Below, piece after piece: positions 34,779 to 42,230 of a DNA stretch of 54,360 bases. Below the pieces are notes generated by a model, which did no database searches, was not told where the DNA came from, and saw only the letters and a program-made list of their open reading frames with translations. Origin of the DNA: an uncultured Christensenellaceae bacterium (GTDB lineage: Bacteria > Bacillota > Clostridia > Christensenellales > UBA3700); assembly GCA_944380355.1 (NCBI GenBank), contig CALWHJ010000011.1, positions 1 through 54,360 of the forward strand, given 5' to 3'. Position numbers and translations under genes: made by a program. Each line of letters begins with the position of its first letter. Within the stretch, counting starts at the first letter, position 1.

Positions 34779-34903
34779 AGCTATATTCTATCCTATAAGG
34801 TATAAAGTATAATGGCTTTAATTGTATTATATTCGCACATTTTGATATTTATTCAGAATATTTTTATCCGATATATACACACTACAAGAAAACGGAGGAA
34901 TAT

Positions 34904-36085
34904 ATGAAAAAGAAGATTTTTATTTTTGCTTTATTCGTCTTTATGTTGGCGGCGGTGCTTATACCTGTGAGTATGAAACAGGGTGTAAGTGCATTCGCAG
35001 AAACCTACTATGACGAATCGCAATCGACCATAAAGTCCAACGGTTTCGGAGAATATCTTACGGAATATAACAGCGGTAAAGTATTGTATTCTTACAACGC
35101 TGACGCAAAACACGAAATTGCCAGTATGGTAAAAATAATGACAGCTAATTTGGTCTTCGAGGCCATAGACGAGGGAAAACTTTCGCTTGACGAGAAGATT
35201 TGCATATCGCCCGAAGCGGCAGGTATGGGCGGAAGTCAGATGTTTCTTGACAGCGGAGCGGAATACAGCGTAAACGACCTGATTAAAGGTGTAATCGTAG
35301 TATCGGCTAACGATGCGTCTTACGCACTTGCAGAAAGAATTGCGGGCAGTGCCGAGGCATTTGTATCTCTTATGAACAAAAGGGCTAAGGAAATCGGGAT
35401 GAACAATACCTTGTTTGTAAATTGCACGGGACTTCCTAGCGAAAAGGAACAGTACAGTACGGCTAAAGACGTCAATATTATGACAAGGCAGCTTATGTCA
35501 CATCCTAAGTATTTCGAATATGCAAGTATATGGATGGAAGACTATACGCATCCGTCGGGCAGGGTTACTCAGCTTGTAAATACCAACAAACTGCTCAAAC
35601 AGTACAACGGCTGTATAGGAGGCAAAACGGGATATACCGACAAGGCGGGACACTGCTTGTCTGCTTGCGCGTCAAGAAACAATCTCAAAGTAGTTGCGAC
35701 AATCGTAGGCGGTACGGACAGCAAATCGAGATTTAATCAGGTAAGAGTTATGTTCGATTACGCTTTTGCAAATTACGTAAACAAGGTTTACTATAAGCAA
35801 GGCGAAGTCGTGGGAAGCATAGACGTCAGGAAATCTCCCGTAAAATCTATAGAAGTTGCGCTTAAAGACAGTATTACGCATTTTGCAAAAGTCGGCGCAA
35901 GCGTACAGGATATAGAGCTTACTTTGCCCTCGTCCTTAAAAGCTCCAATCAAAAAGGGAGAAGTAGTAGGTCAAGCGACTTACACTTATGAGGGCAAGGA
36001 ATTTAAAGTAGACCTGATAGCAATGCAGGATGCGAAAAAAAGCGGTTTTCTCGATTTTATCAAGGATATAACCTCAAAATGGTAA
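34904..36085 (+). CDS. D-alanyl-D-alanine carboxypeptidase (DacF/PBP5 type)
   Basis: Penicillin-binding serine carboxypeptidase that trims the terminal D-Ala of peptidoglycan stem peptides outside the membrane. 393 residues: a signal peptide (about 1-33), then the active-site triad of motifs SMVK (Ser74, Lys77), SAN (134-136) and KTG (241-243), then a C-terminal beta domain and a short amphipathic tail ending DFIKDITSKW. GGAGG precedes the ATG. Location beside Spo0A/SpoIIM-like genes favours DacF, the forespore enzyme in Bacillus, but sequence alone does not separate it from vegetative DacA. Confidence 0.92.
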   Translation: MKKKIFIFALFVFMLAAVLIPVSMKQGVSAFAETYYDESQSTIKSNGFGEYLTEYNSGKVLYSYNADAKHEIASMVKIMTANLVFEAIDEGKLSLDEKICISPEAAGMGGSQMFLDSGAEYSVNDLIKGVIVVSANDASYALAERIAGSAEAFVSLMNKRAKEIGMNNTLFVNCTGLPSEKEQYSTAKDVNIMTRQLMSHPKYFEYASIWMEDYTHPSGRVTQLVNTNKLLKQYNGCIGGKTGYTDKAGHCLSACASRNNLKVVATIVGGTDSKSRFNQVRVMFDYAFANYVNKVYYKQGEVVGSIDVRKSPVKSIEVALKDSITHFAKVGASVQDIELTLPSSLKAPIKKGEVVGQATYTYEGKEFKVDLIAMQDAKKSGFLDFIKDITSKW

Positions 36086-36109
36086 ACCGACAAATATCAG
36101 AACTCTTAT

Positions 36110-36142
36110 GCGAGAAGACGGGGTAACGTCTTCTCGCTTTTT
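36110..36142 (+). terminator. Intrinsic terminator after the carboxypeptidase gene
   Basis: GCGAGAAGACG (36110-36120) and CGTCTTCTCGC (36127-36137), 11 perfect pairs, then TTTTT. Confidence 0.92.
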
Positions 36143-36223
36143 GTGTTTATTGGTAAAATAAGCGTATAAAATAATAGAAAAGATGGTAAAAAGCCTTGAA
36201 AAGCTTTTAAATCGGGTATATCG

Positions 36224-36252
36224 TTGACTTGCAGGTTAATATTTATTATAAT
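36224..36252 (+). promoter_or_regulatory. Promoter of the site-2 protease-scpAB operon
   Basis: TTGACT (36224-36229), 17-nt spacer, TATAAT (36247-36252). Confidence 0.8.
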
Positions 36253-36277
36253 ATAAATATAAAGGTTAAAAACAATT

Positions 36278-37024
36278 ATGTTTAATTTTATAGTCAGTCT
36301 GGTAAATCAGAATGCCACTTTTGCGGTAGTAGTACTGGGTATTCTGGCGTATATAATAGCTCTTGTGGTCGCAATTGTCGGTCACGAGCTTTCGCACGGA
36401 TTTATCGCGTATAAAAACGGCGATTTAACGGCAAAATTTCTCGGTAGACTTTCTTTAAATCCTATCAAACATTTTGATTTGATGGGTTTCGGACTTATGT
36501 TGCTCGTGGGTTTCGGTTGGGCAAAACCCGTGCCTATCGACCCTAGAAACTTCAAAAATTACAAAAAAGGTATGATTATGACTTCGCTTGCGGGAGTTAC
36601 GTTTAACTTCCTTGTGGCGTTCATAAGCGCGCTTTTATTTGCTATATTTACAAAGGCTACGCAAAATCTTACTTTTACGGAGCCTAATGCGCTGTATTGC
36701 TTTTTGATGTTTATCAGCTTTTTGTTGCAACTGTCTATCACTTTTAATCTCACTCTTATGGCGTTTAACCTTTTGCCTATTTATCCTTTGGACGGATTCA
36801 GAGTGGTTGAGACGCTTACAAAACCTGACAATGCTTACGTAAACTTTATGTATAAATACGGTTCTTACGTAATGCTTGCGCTTTTGCTGATAAGTTTTAC
36901 TCTCGGAAGATTTGTACCTCAGCTGGATATTCTTTCAAACTATATCCTTTGGGTACAGAGAATTATAACGTGGCTTTTCGATAAAATCTTCGGACTTACG
37001 TTCGGGGCGTTCGGCTGGCTATAA
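36278..37024 (+). CDS. Site-2 protease family (M50) membrane metalloprotease
   Basis: A 248-residue intramembrane zinc protease of the YwhC-like/RseP superfamily. The zinc motif HELSH (36-40) lies in the first helix, and the second metal-binding element NLLPIYPLDG (about 162-171, with its Asp) in a later helix. About five or six helices in total, no PDZ domain. This compact type stands directly upstream of scpA in many Clostridia. Its substrate is unknown. No good Shine-Dalgarno is visible before the ATG. The gene ends 17 nt before scpA. Confidence 0.9.
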   Translation: MFNFIVSLVNQNATFAVVVLGILAYIIALVVAIVGHELSHGFIAYKNGDLTAKFLGRLSLNPIKHFDLMGFGLMLLVGFGWAKPVPIDPRNFKNYKKGMIMTSLAGVTFNFLVAFISALLFAIFTKATQNLTFTEPNALYCFLMFISFLLQLSITFNLTLMAFNLLPIYPLDGFRVVETLTKPDNAYVNFMYKYGSYVMLALLLISFTLGRFVPQLDILSNYILWVQRIITWLFDKIFGLTFGAFGWL

Positions 37025-37041
37025 TGTGAAAACGGTGAAAA

Positions 37042-37848
37042 ATGAGCAACTTCTTTGAAAAACACGCTACTGAAAACGTAATACTCAATATAAGCGATTT
37101 TGACGGACCAATCGAATTGCTCTATCAACTTATTGTAGTTGAGGGAAAATACGATATCCGTACTTTTCCTCTTGCCGAGATTACAGGTCAATATATGGCG
37201 CATATGGAGCAAATTGATAAGCTCGATATGGAAGAAGCAAGCGAATACATAAAAATAGCGGCTACGCTGTTGGAAATCAAAGCAAGAGCTTGTCTGCCCA
37301 GAGTTGAGGAAGAGGAGGAGATAGAGGACTTCGGAGACGATCCTGAGGAAGAACTCAGAAGAAAGATTATGATGTTTCAGCTGTGTCAGGAGCAAGCTGT
37401 TAAGCTCAAAGACCTCGAAACTCTCAATAAGTTCTATCGCAAGCCTAAATTCACCAATGCAGACGCAGTTATCGTAGTCAATGACTTTTCCTTTGATAAA
37501 CTTATTGAGGCTTACGGAAAGCTGCTTTTGCGCGTAATAGAGAAAGAACAACGTATGGTTACCAAGAAAATACAGAAAGACAGATTTACGGTAGCCGACA
37601 AGATAGAATATATATCAAAGTATATAATCGAAAACAAAAGCGTAGCTTTCAGCAAGCTCTTTGAGGAAGACATAACCAAGAGCGAGGTTATTACTACTTT
37701 TCAGGCTTTGCTGGAACTTATGAAAAAACAGATTGTAAAAGCCGTTCAAAAGGACTTTGCGGACGATATATACATATCCGTCAACGAAGACCTCGACCAG
37801 GAAAAAGTCGATATTCAGGAATTGAAAAAGACGGAGGAGAATTATTGA
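37042..37848 (+). CDS. scpA: Segregation and condensation protein A (kleisin)
   Basis: Kleisin subunit bridging the SMC heads in the condensin complex. 268 residues with the N-terminal helical domain (FDGPIELLYQLIVVEGKYDIRTFPLAEIT), an acidic linker (EVEEEEEIEDFGDDPEEE region) and a C-terminal winged helix (ITKSEVITTFQALLELMKKQ). The upstream ribosome site is weak. scpB starts two nt after the stop. SMC itself is not in this window. Confidence 0.95.
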   Translation: MSNFFEKHATENVILNISDFDGPIELLYQLIVVEGKYDIRTFPLAEITGQYMAHMEQIDKLDMEEASEYIKIAATLLEIKARACLPRVEEEEEIEDFGDDPEEELRRKIMMFQLCQEQAVKLKDLETLNKFYRKPKFTNADAVIVVNDFSFDKLIEAYGKLLLRVIEKEQRMVTKKIQKDRFTVADKIEYISKYIIENKSVAFSKLFEEDITKSEVITTFQALLELMKKQIVKAVQKDFADDIYISVNEDLDQEKVDIQELKKTEENY

Positions 37849-37849
37849 T

Positions 37850-38626
37850 ATGGAAAAATTGCTTGAAACCGTAGAGGCTATAATCTTTGCGGCAGGTGTA
37901 CCGCTTAAGAGAAGCGATATTCTTAACAGTTTGCCCGATGACGTAAGCAGAAAGCAACTCAACGACGTAATAGATAAGCTTGCAAAGAAATACAGCGGAG
38001 ACAGCGGTATAGTCCTTGACGTATTCAACGATAAGGTGCAATTTGCTTCCAACAGCAAGTACGGGGAAATCGTAAGCGATATGCTTCGTCCCGTAAGAGA
38101 AAAGGAACTGTCAAAGATTCTTCTCGAAGTATTGTCCCTTATTGCTTACAGACAACCTATTACAAGAGGTGAAATAGAGGATTCGAGAGGAGCAAGCGCG
38201 GATTATGCTCTGAGTGTGCTTCTTAAAATCAATTTGATAAAGACTTGCGGCTATAAGGATGCTCCGGGAAAACCTCTGCTTTACGGTACTACGGATGAAT
38301 TTTTGAAGAAATTCGAGCTGAAGAGTATTGACGATTTGCCTGATTACGACGAAATTATGAGAAGACTCGTAGAATTCAGCAACTACAACATTCAGACTGA
38401 GGGATTGTACAGAGAAAGGACTATAAGCGCATCTTTTGACGATGAGCAAGCTTCTAAGGAATTGGATGAAATGATGGATATGCAGGAGATTCCCGAATTC
38501 TTGCAAGGTGAAGACTTGCAGAGAGTGCAGGGTGACGGAGACGAATACGTGGAAAGAGAAGCGGCTAGCGATATCGCGCCCGAGCAAATAGAAGAAGACG
38601 AAGAGGGCGGAGAGTTGCCTATCTAG
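37850..38626 (+). CDS. scpB: Segregation and condensation protein B
   Basis: Dimeric winged-helix partner of ScpA in SMC condensin. 258 residues; the core has KLLETVEAIIFAAGVPLKRSDI, then LLEVLSLIAYRQPITRGEIEDSRG and LIKTCGYKDAPGKPLLYGTT. The acidic C-terminal tail (about 190-258) is longer than average. GGAGGAG lies inside the end of scpA, so the pair is coupled. Confidence 0.95.
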   Translation: MEKLLETVEAIIFAAGVPLKRSDILNSLPDDVSRKQLNDVIDKLAKKYSGDSGIVLDVFNDKVQFASNSKYGEIVSDMLRPVREKELSKILLEVLSLIAYRQPITRGEIEDSRGASADYALSVLLKINLIKTCGYKDAPGKPLLYGTTDEFLKKFELKSIDDLPDYDEIMRRLVEFSNYNIQTEGLYRERTISASFDDEQASKELDEMMDMQEIPEFLQGEDLQRVQGDGDEYVEREAASDIAPEQIEEDEEGGELPI

Positions 38627-38745
38627 GGCTTTTATGCCGCTATAGCCGCGTGATAATAAGTATATCGGATATTAATGCTGTTGCGCGGTGTTTGTTTTAA
38701 AACAATATATTTTTAATCCTATTACAAATTAAACAGGTTTATAAA

Positions 38746-38795
38746 CGAATAAAATGCACACTATAGCGGTATGGTGTGCATTAATGTTTTATTCG
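38746..38795 (+). repeat. Long hairpin covering the start of the DUF2953 gene
   Basis: Outer arms CGAATAAAA (38746-38754) and TTTTATTCG (38787-38795) pair perfectly. Inner arms TGCACACTATA (38755-38765) and TATGGTGTGCA (38770-38780) pair with one G-T wobble around loop GCGG. A six-nt bulge (TTAATG) lies on the 3' side. The ATG at 38771 is inside the stem. No T-tract follows, so it is not a standard terminator. Confidence 0.75.
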
Positions 38796-39397
38796 GATTT
38801 TTGTTGACGGTTTATACGGTAATCGTTTTTACTGAGTACGGTTTCAGGTTTAACTTAAGAGCTGACTTCAGCAATTTGTCGGTATGCATAAGGATTTACG
38901 TGTTTGAATGGATTGAGATTGCTTCATTTGACGTATTTGTATGTCAAGGCAAGTTTATATATTCATTGAGCGGAGGGGAGTTTAAGACGTTGAGCATAAA
39001 GAAGGGGAAAGCTTTAAAAAAAGAAGAGAAATCGGAAAATAAAGAGCAAAAAGAGATAAAAACCGATTATCTGTCAATGTTTAAAAACGTAATAGCGGAT
39101 ATACCTGAAATATCCTTGAGAAGCCTTTATATCGGATATTCGCTGAGCGGAGAAGACGAGATGAAAAACGCGCTTTACGGCGGAGCGATAAATACAATCA
39201 CAGCTATGATAAAGGGGGCGCTTTCTGACAAATTAAAAATCCAAAATTGCATTACAAAAGATATATCGTCAAACGGCATTTTTAAGGGTGTGACGGTAGA
39301 TGCCGTTATAGGTTTTTCGATATTCAAAATACTTTTTTATATAATGCATATAATAACGCTGAGAAGAAAATTTACGAGCGTAAAATCGCTTGAATAA
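38771..39397 (+). CDS. DUF2953 (YtfI-like) membrane-associated protein
   Basis: A 208-residue protein with an N-terminal hydrophobic helix (about 5-20), a middle beta-rich part with a lysine/glutamate-rich insertion (about 75-100) and a C-terminal hydrophobic helix (about 178-195). This is the layout of DUF2953 proteins, which in Bacillota precede gerW/ytfJ, as here. Function unknown; the genomic link is with sporulation. The start codon ATG at 38771 lies in a strong hairpin and no ribosome site is seen, so the true start could be a downstream TTG. Confidence 0.68.
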   Translation: MVCINVLFGFLLTVYTVIVFTEYGFRFNLRADFSNLSVCIRIYVFEWIEIASFDVFVCQGKFIYSLSGGEFKTLSIKKGKALKKEEKSENKEQKEIKTDYLSMFKNVIADIPEISLRSLYIGYSLSGEDEMKNALYGGAINTITAMIKGALSDKLKIQNCITKDISSNGIFKGVTVDAVIGFSIFKILFYIMHIITLRRKFTSVKSLE

Positions 39398-39409
39398 GGA
39401 GAAAAGTAT

Positions 39410-39778
39410 ATGGACAATTCGTTGCAAGAAATAATGAATAACACATTGGATAATCTTAAAGGCATAGTACAAAGCGAAGATATGATTTTCAAACCTATTT
39501 ATATTGACAATAATACAATGGCAATTCCGTTGTCTAAAGTTTCCGTCGGATTCGTAAGCGGCGGCGGAGGAGGGGAGATAAAAAACATTAAAGATTCGAA
39601 GAGTAATATCGAGCCTTACGCGGGAGGCGGCGGAGGAGGGATTTCAATTGCACCTCTAGGATTTTTAGTTGTTTCCAACAACAAGCCTGTGCTTGTAAAA
39701 ATGGACGATAAGTCTACGGGCGAAAAATGGAGAGATTTGTTTAATGCTACTTTAAATCTTGTAAAGGATAGAAAATGA
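39410..39778 (+). CDS. gerW: GerW (YtfJ) family sporulation protein
   Basis: A 122-residue protein with the family's ordered features: VGFVSGGGGGEI (about 46-57) and a second glycine run at YAGGGGGGISIAPLGFLVV (about 70-88). In spore formers YtfJ/GerW is a forespore-expressed protein needed for proper germination. AAGGAG precedes the ATG. Overlaps dacB by four nt (ATGA), and follows the DUF2953 gene by 12 nt, forming a three-gene set. Confidence 0.92.
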   Translation: MDNSLQEIMNNTLDNLKGIVQSEDMIFKPIYIDNNTMAIPLSKVSVGFVSGGGGGEIKNIKDSKSNIEPYAGGGGGGISIAPLGFLVVSNNKPVLVKMDDKSTGEKWRDLFNATLNLVKDRK

Positions 39779-41088
39779 TGGGTAAATACTTCTCAATTAA
39801 AGCGATGAATAAAATTATACTATTCTCAATAGCCATTATAATTCTGAATATTGTAGTTTTTCAAGCATCGCAAGCGGTTTTTAAGTTGACAAGCGATATC
39901 GAGGAATTTTTTACTGAGAGAGATAACAATCTCTATGACGACGTATATGGCGGCAATGATAACGCATATTCCGACGATGCTTTTTCAGTCAATAAAACTT
40001 CTTCTTACGTCGTGCTTGAAGCTTCTACTAAAAGAGTCCTTGACGGCTCTGACAAAGATGTAAAAATGGAAATGGCGAGTACTACCAAAATTATGGCGGC
40101 ACTTGTAGTTTTGGAAAATTGCGATTTGGACAAAGAAATAAAAATCCCCAAAGAAGCGGTAGGAGTTGAGGGGTCGTCAATATATTTACAGCAAAATCAA
40201 ATATGGACAATTCGGGACTTGTTGTACGGGCTTATGTTGAGAAGCGGTAATGACTCGGCGGTTGCTTTGGCGATAGCTTGCGCGGGCAATGTCGAGGCTT
40301 TTGTAGATATGATGAATGCAAAGGCAAAAGAGCTGAATCTCGTCAATACTCATTTTGACAATCCGCACGGTTTGCACTCGGATACTCACTATACTTCGGC
40401 ATACGATTTGGCAGTACTTTCCGCTTGCGCTATGCAAAACGAAGAGTTTGTGAAAATAGTGTCTTCCAAGTCTTATGTTGCGGAAGCTAACGAAACTCAC
40501 GACAAGCAGTATTTTGTGAATAAAAATAAAATGCTTTCTTCTTACGACGGCGCAAACGGCATAAAGACAGGATATACTACCGCATCGGGACGCTGCCTTG
40601 TGTCTGCGGCAAAGCGCGACGGTATGCAGCTAGTATGCGTGGTCCTCAATTGCTATGATATGTGGAATGCGTGCGCGAATTATATGGATAAAGCTTTTGC
40701 GAAGTATACTCCCGTAAATATTGCGCGCAAAGGCGATGTTGCCGCCGATATTCAGATAGGTGACAAACAGTATTCACTGGCATTTGACAATTCGCTGACC
40801 GTTCCGTTTAAAAGCGGTGACGATATAGAGTGTACGGGCTATTTCGAGATAAACGAAAATATTCAGGTTCCCGTCGCTAAAGGCTCCGTCGTGGGTAAAA
40901 TACTCTTTTATAACGATAATCGTTTGCTTTTTAGCGTAAATATTGTTAATATAGAAGAAATTAATGACGCAGGAGTTTTGCAAGTGCTCAAAAACCTTGT
41001 AGGCAATTGGCACGCAAGTTACAATGATGGAGAGGTTAAACAAATATTTAGCGTCGGCGGGAGTGGCATCGAGAAGAGGTGCGGATAA
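39775..41088 (+). CDS. dacB: D-alanyl-D-alanine carboxypeptidase (DacB type)
   Basis: Second penicillin-binding carboxypeptidase of the window, 437 residues. An N-terminal signal-anchor (about 12-33) is followed by the serine motifs STTK (Ser102, Lys105), SGN (157-159) and KTG (264-266). In Bacillus dacB controls spore cortex cross-linking and precedes rluB nearby. The start overlaps gerW. The last 21 residues (from YNDGEV on) are encoded out of frame inside rluB, a 65-nt overlap, and look like run-on rather than a conserved C-terminus. Confidence 0.9.
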   Translation: MMGKYFSIKAMNKIILFSIAIIILNIVVFQASQAVFKLTSDIEEFFTERDNNLYDDVYGGNDNAYSDDAFSVNKTSSYVVLEASTKRVLDGSDKDVKMEMASTTKIMAALVVLENCDLDKEIKIPKEAVGVEGSSIYLQQNQIWTIRDLLYGLMLRSGNDSAVALAIACAGNVEAFVDMMNAKAKELNLVNTHFDNPHGLHSDTHYTSAYDLAVLSACAMQNEEFVKIVSSKSYVAEANETHDKQYFVNKNKMLSSYDGANGIKTGYTTASGRCLVSAAKRDGMQLVCVVLNCYDMWNACANYMDKAFAKYTPVNIARKGDVAADIQIGDKQYSLAFDNSLTVPFKSGDDIECTGYFEINENIQVPVAKGSVVGKILFYNDNRLLFSVNIVNIEEINDAGVLQVLKNLVGNWHASYNDGEVKQIFSVGGSGIEKRCG

Positions 41089-41740
41089 ACTCATTGCCGA
41101 AGGCAAAGTTAAGGTCAACGGTAAAGTAGTTACGGAATTAGGCACCGTTATTAACGAAAAAAACGATACCGTTAGCGTAAACGACGTAATCGTAAAAGCA
41201 GAAAATAAGTTGAGTTACGTTATGTTTTATAAGCCTAAAGGCTGTATTACTACCGTAAGCGACGATAAGGGAAGAAAGACAATATACGATTATCTCGAAG
41301 ATTTGAACGTACCTCATCTTATTCCCGTAGGACGTCTGGATTACGATACTGAAGGCTTGCTTATTATGACCAACGACGGTGACCTTGCGTATAAGCTTAC
41401 TCACCCCAGCTACGAAGTGCCCAAAACTTATCTCGTAAAAGTAAACGGGGAGATGCCCGAGCATAAGCTCGCTCAATTGAGAAAGGGCGTTGAAGTTGAC
41501 GGAGAAAAGACCAAAAGAGCGAGAGTAAAGCTCTTGGAATACAAGGATGACGTGTCCAAATTGCAAATTACCATCACCGAGGGAAAGAACCGCCAGATAA
41601 GAAAGATGCTCGAAGCTGTCGAAAGGGAAGTAATTTTCCTAAAGCGCATCGCAATCGGCGATTTGAGACTAGGCGGGCTCGCGAGAGGCGGATACAGATT
41701 TCTCAACGATTTCGAAGTAGAATATCTCAAAAGACTTTAA
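41024..41740 (+). CDS. rluB: 23S rRNA pseudouridine synthase (RluB/RsuA family)
   Basis: Isomerises a uridine of large-subunit rRNA. 238 residues: an N-terminal S4 RNA-binding domain (ERLNKYLASAGVASRRGADK) and the catalytic domain with VGRLDYDTEGLLIMTND (catalytic Asp106) and the final GKNRQIRKMLEA segment. The N-terminus is canonical, which fixes the start at 41024 or the adjacent ATG 41027, although this lies inside dacB. No clear ribosome site is visible, so translation probably depends on ribosomes arriving from dacB. Confidence 0.94.
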   Translation: MMERLNKYLASAGVASRRGADKLIAEGKVKVNGKVVTELGTVINEKNDTVSVNDVIVKAENKLSYVMFYKPKGCITTVSDDKGRKTIYDYLEDLNVPHLIPVGRLDYDTEGLLIMTNDGDLAYKLTHPSYEVPKTYLVKVNGEMPEHKLAQLRKGVEVDGEKTKRARVKLLEYKDDVSKLQITITEGKNRQIRKMLEAVEREVIFLKRIAIGDLRLGGLARGGYRFLNDFEVEYLKRL

Positions 41741-41747
41741 AAAATTC

Positions 41748-41776
41748 AGGTCGGCTTTATGTCGACCTTTTTGTAT
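41748..41776 (+). terminator. Intrinsic terminator after rluB
   Basis: AGGTCG (41748-41753) and CGACCT (41763-41768) with a TTTTT tail. The AT-rich stretch 41777-42112 has no convincing gene; short hairpins such as GCAATT/AATTGC at 42005-42020 are the only structure seen. Confidence 0.8.
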
Positions 41777-42112
41777 GTTTATCGGTATAAATATATGCAA
41801 TTGAAAAAATGCTGTCAAGCAATTTAAATTCAATAGATTTGTCTATGCTTTTCAATACAAAATTCAATATTAATATTGATAATATAAAATATATAGCCCG
41901 GTCAACAAATTCATATTTGACGATGAGAGAATAAACCTGAATCCCTGTGGTGTTGTAAATCTTGAGATTAATTATAAGCGTTTGAATAAGATTATAATGC
42001 TTTTGCAATTAAAAAATTGCCGTTTTAAAGTAAATTTCGTAACGCTTTGTCTAAAATATTATTATAGTTATAATTTTTATCAAATTTTATTGTAATTTTG
42101 TGCGTATTTTGC

Positions 42113-42141
42113 TTGCAAAAAATTGCAATAACAAATATAAT
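42113..42141 (+). promoter_or_regulatory. Promoter of the decarboxylase operon with tandem TTGCAA element
   Basis: TTGCAA (42113-42118), 17-nt spacer, TATAAT (42136-42141). A second TTGCAA lies at 42123-42128, four nt after the first (ten bp centre to centre). The same arrangement occurs at the cmk promoter (49716-49731). The transcript would carry about 80 nt of leader. Confidence 0.65.
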
Positions 42142-42230
42142 GATTATGATTGCAAAATAGGTGATTTTTTTGACAATCCTAATATCTTGTTAACAAATTC
42201 AATTATATACACAACATTTTGGAGGTTTTT

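Noticed and set aside
41757..42008. 83-codon minus-strand frame in the AT-rich gap after rluB
   Set aside because: Covers the rluB terminator, has no ribosome site and an isoleucine-rich composition expected from AT-rich DNA.
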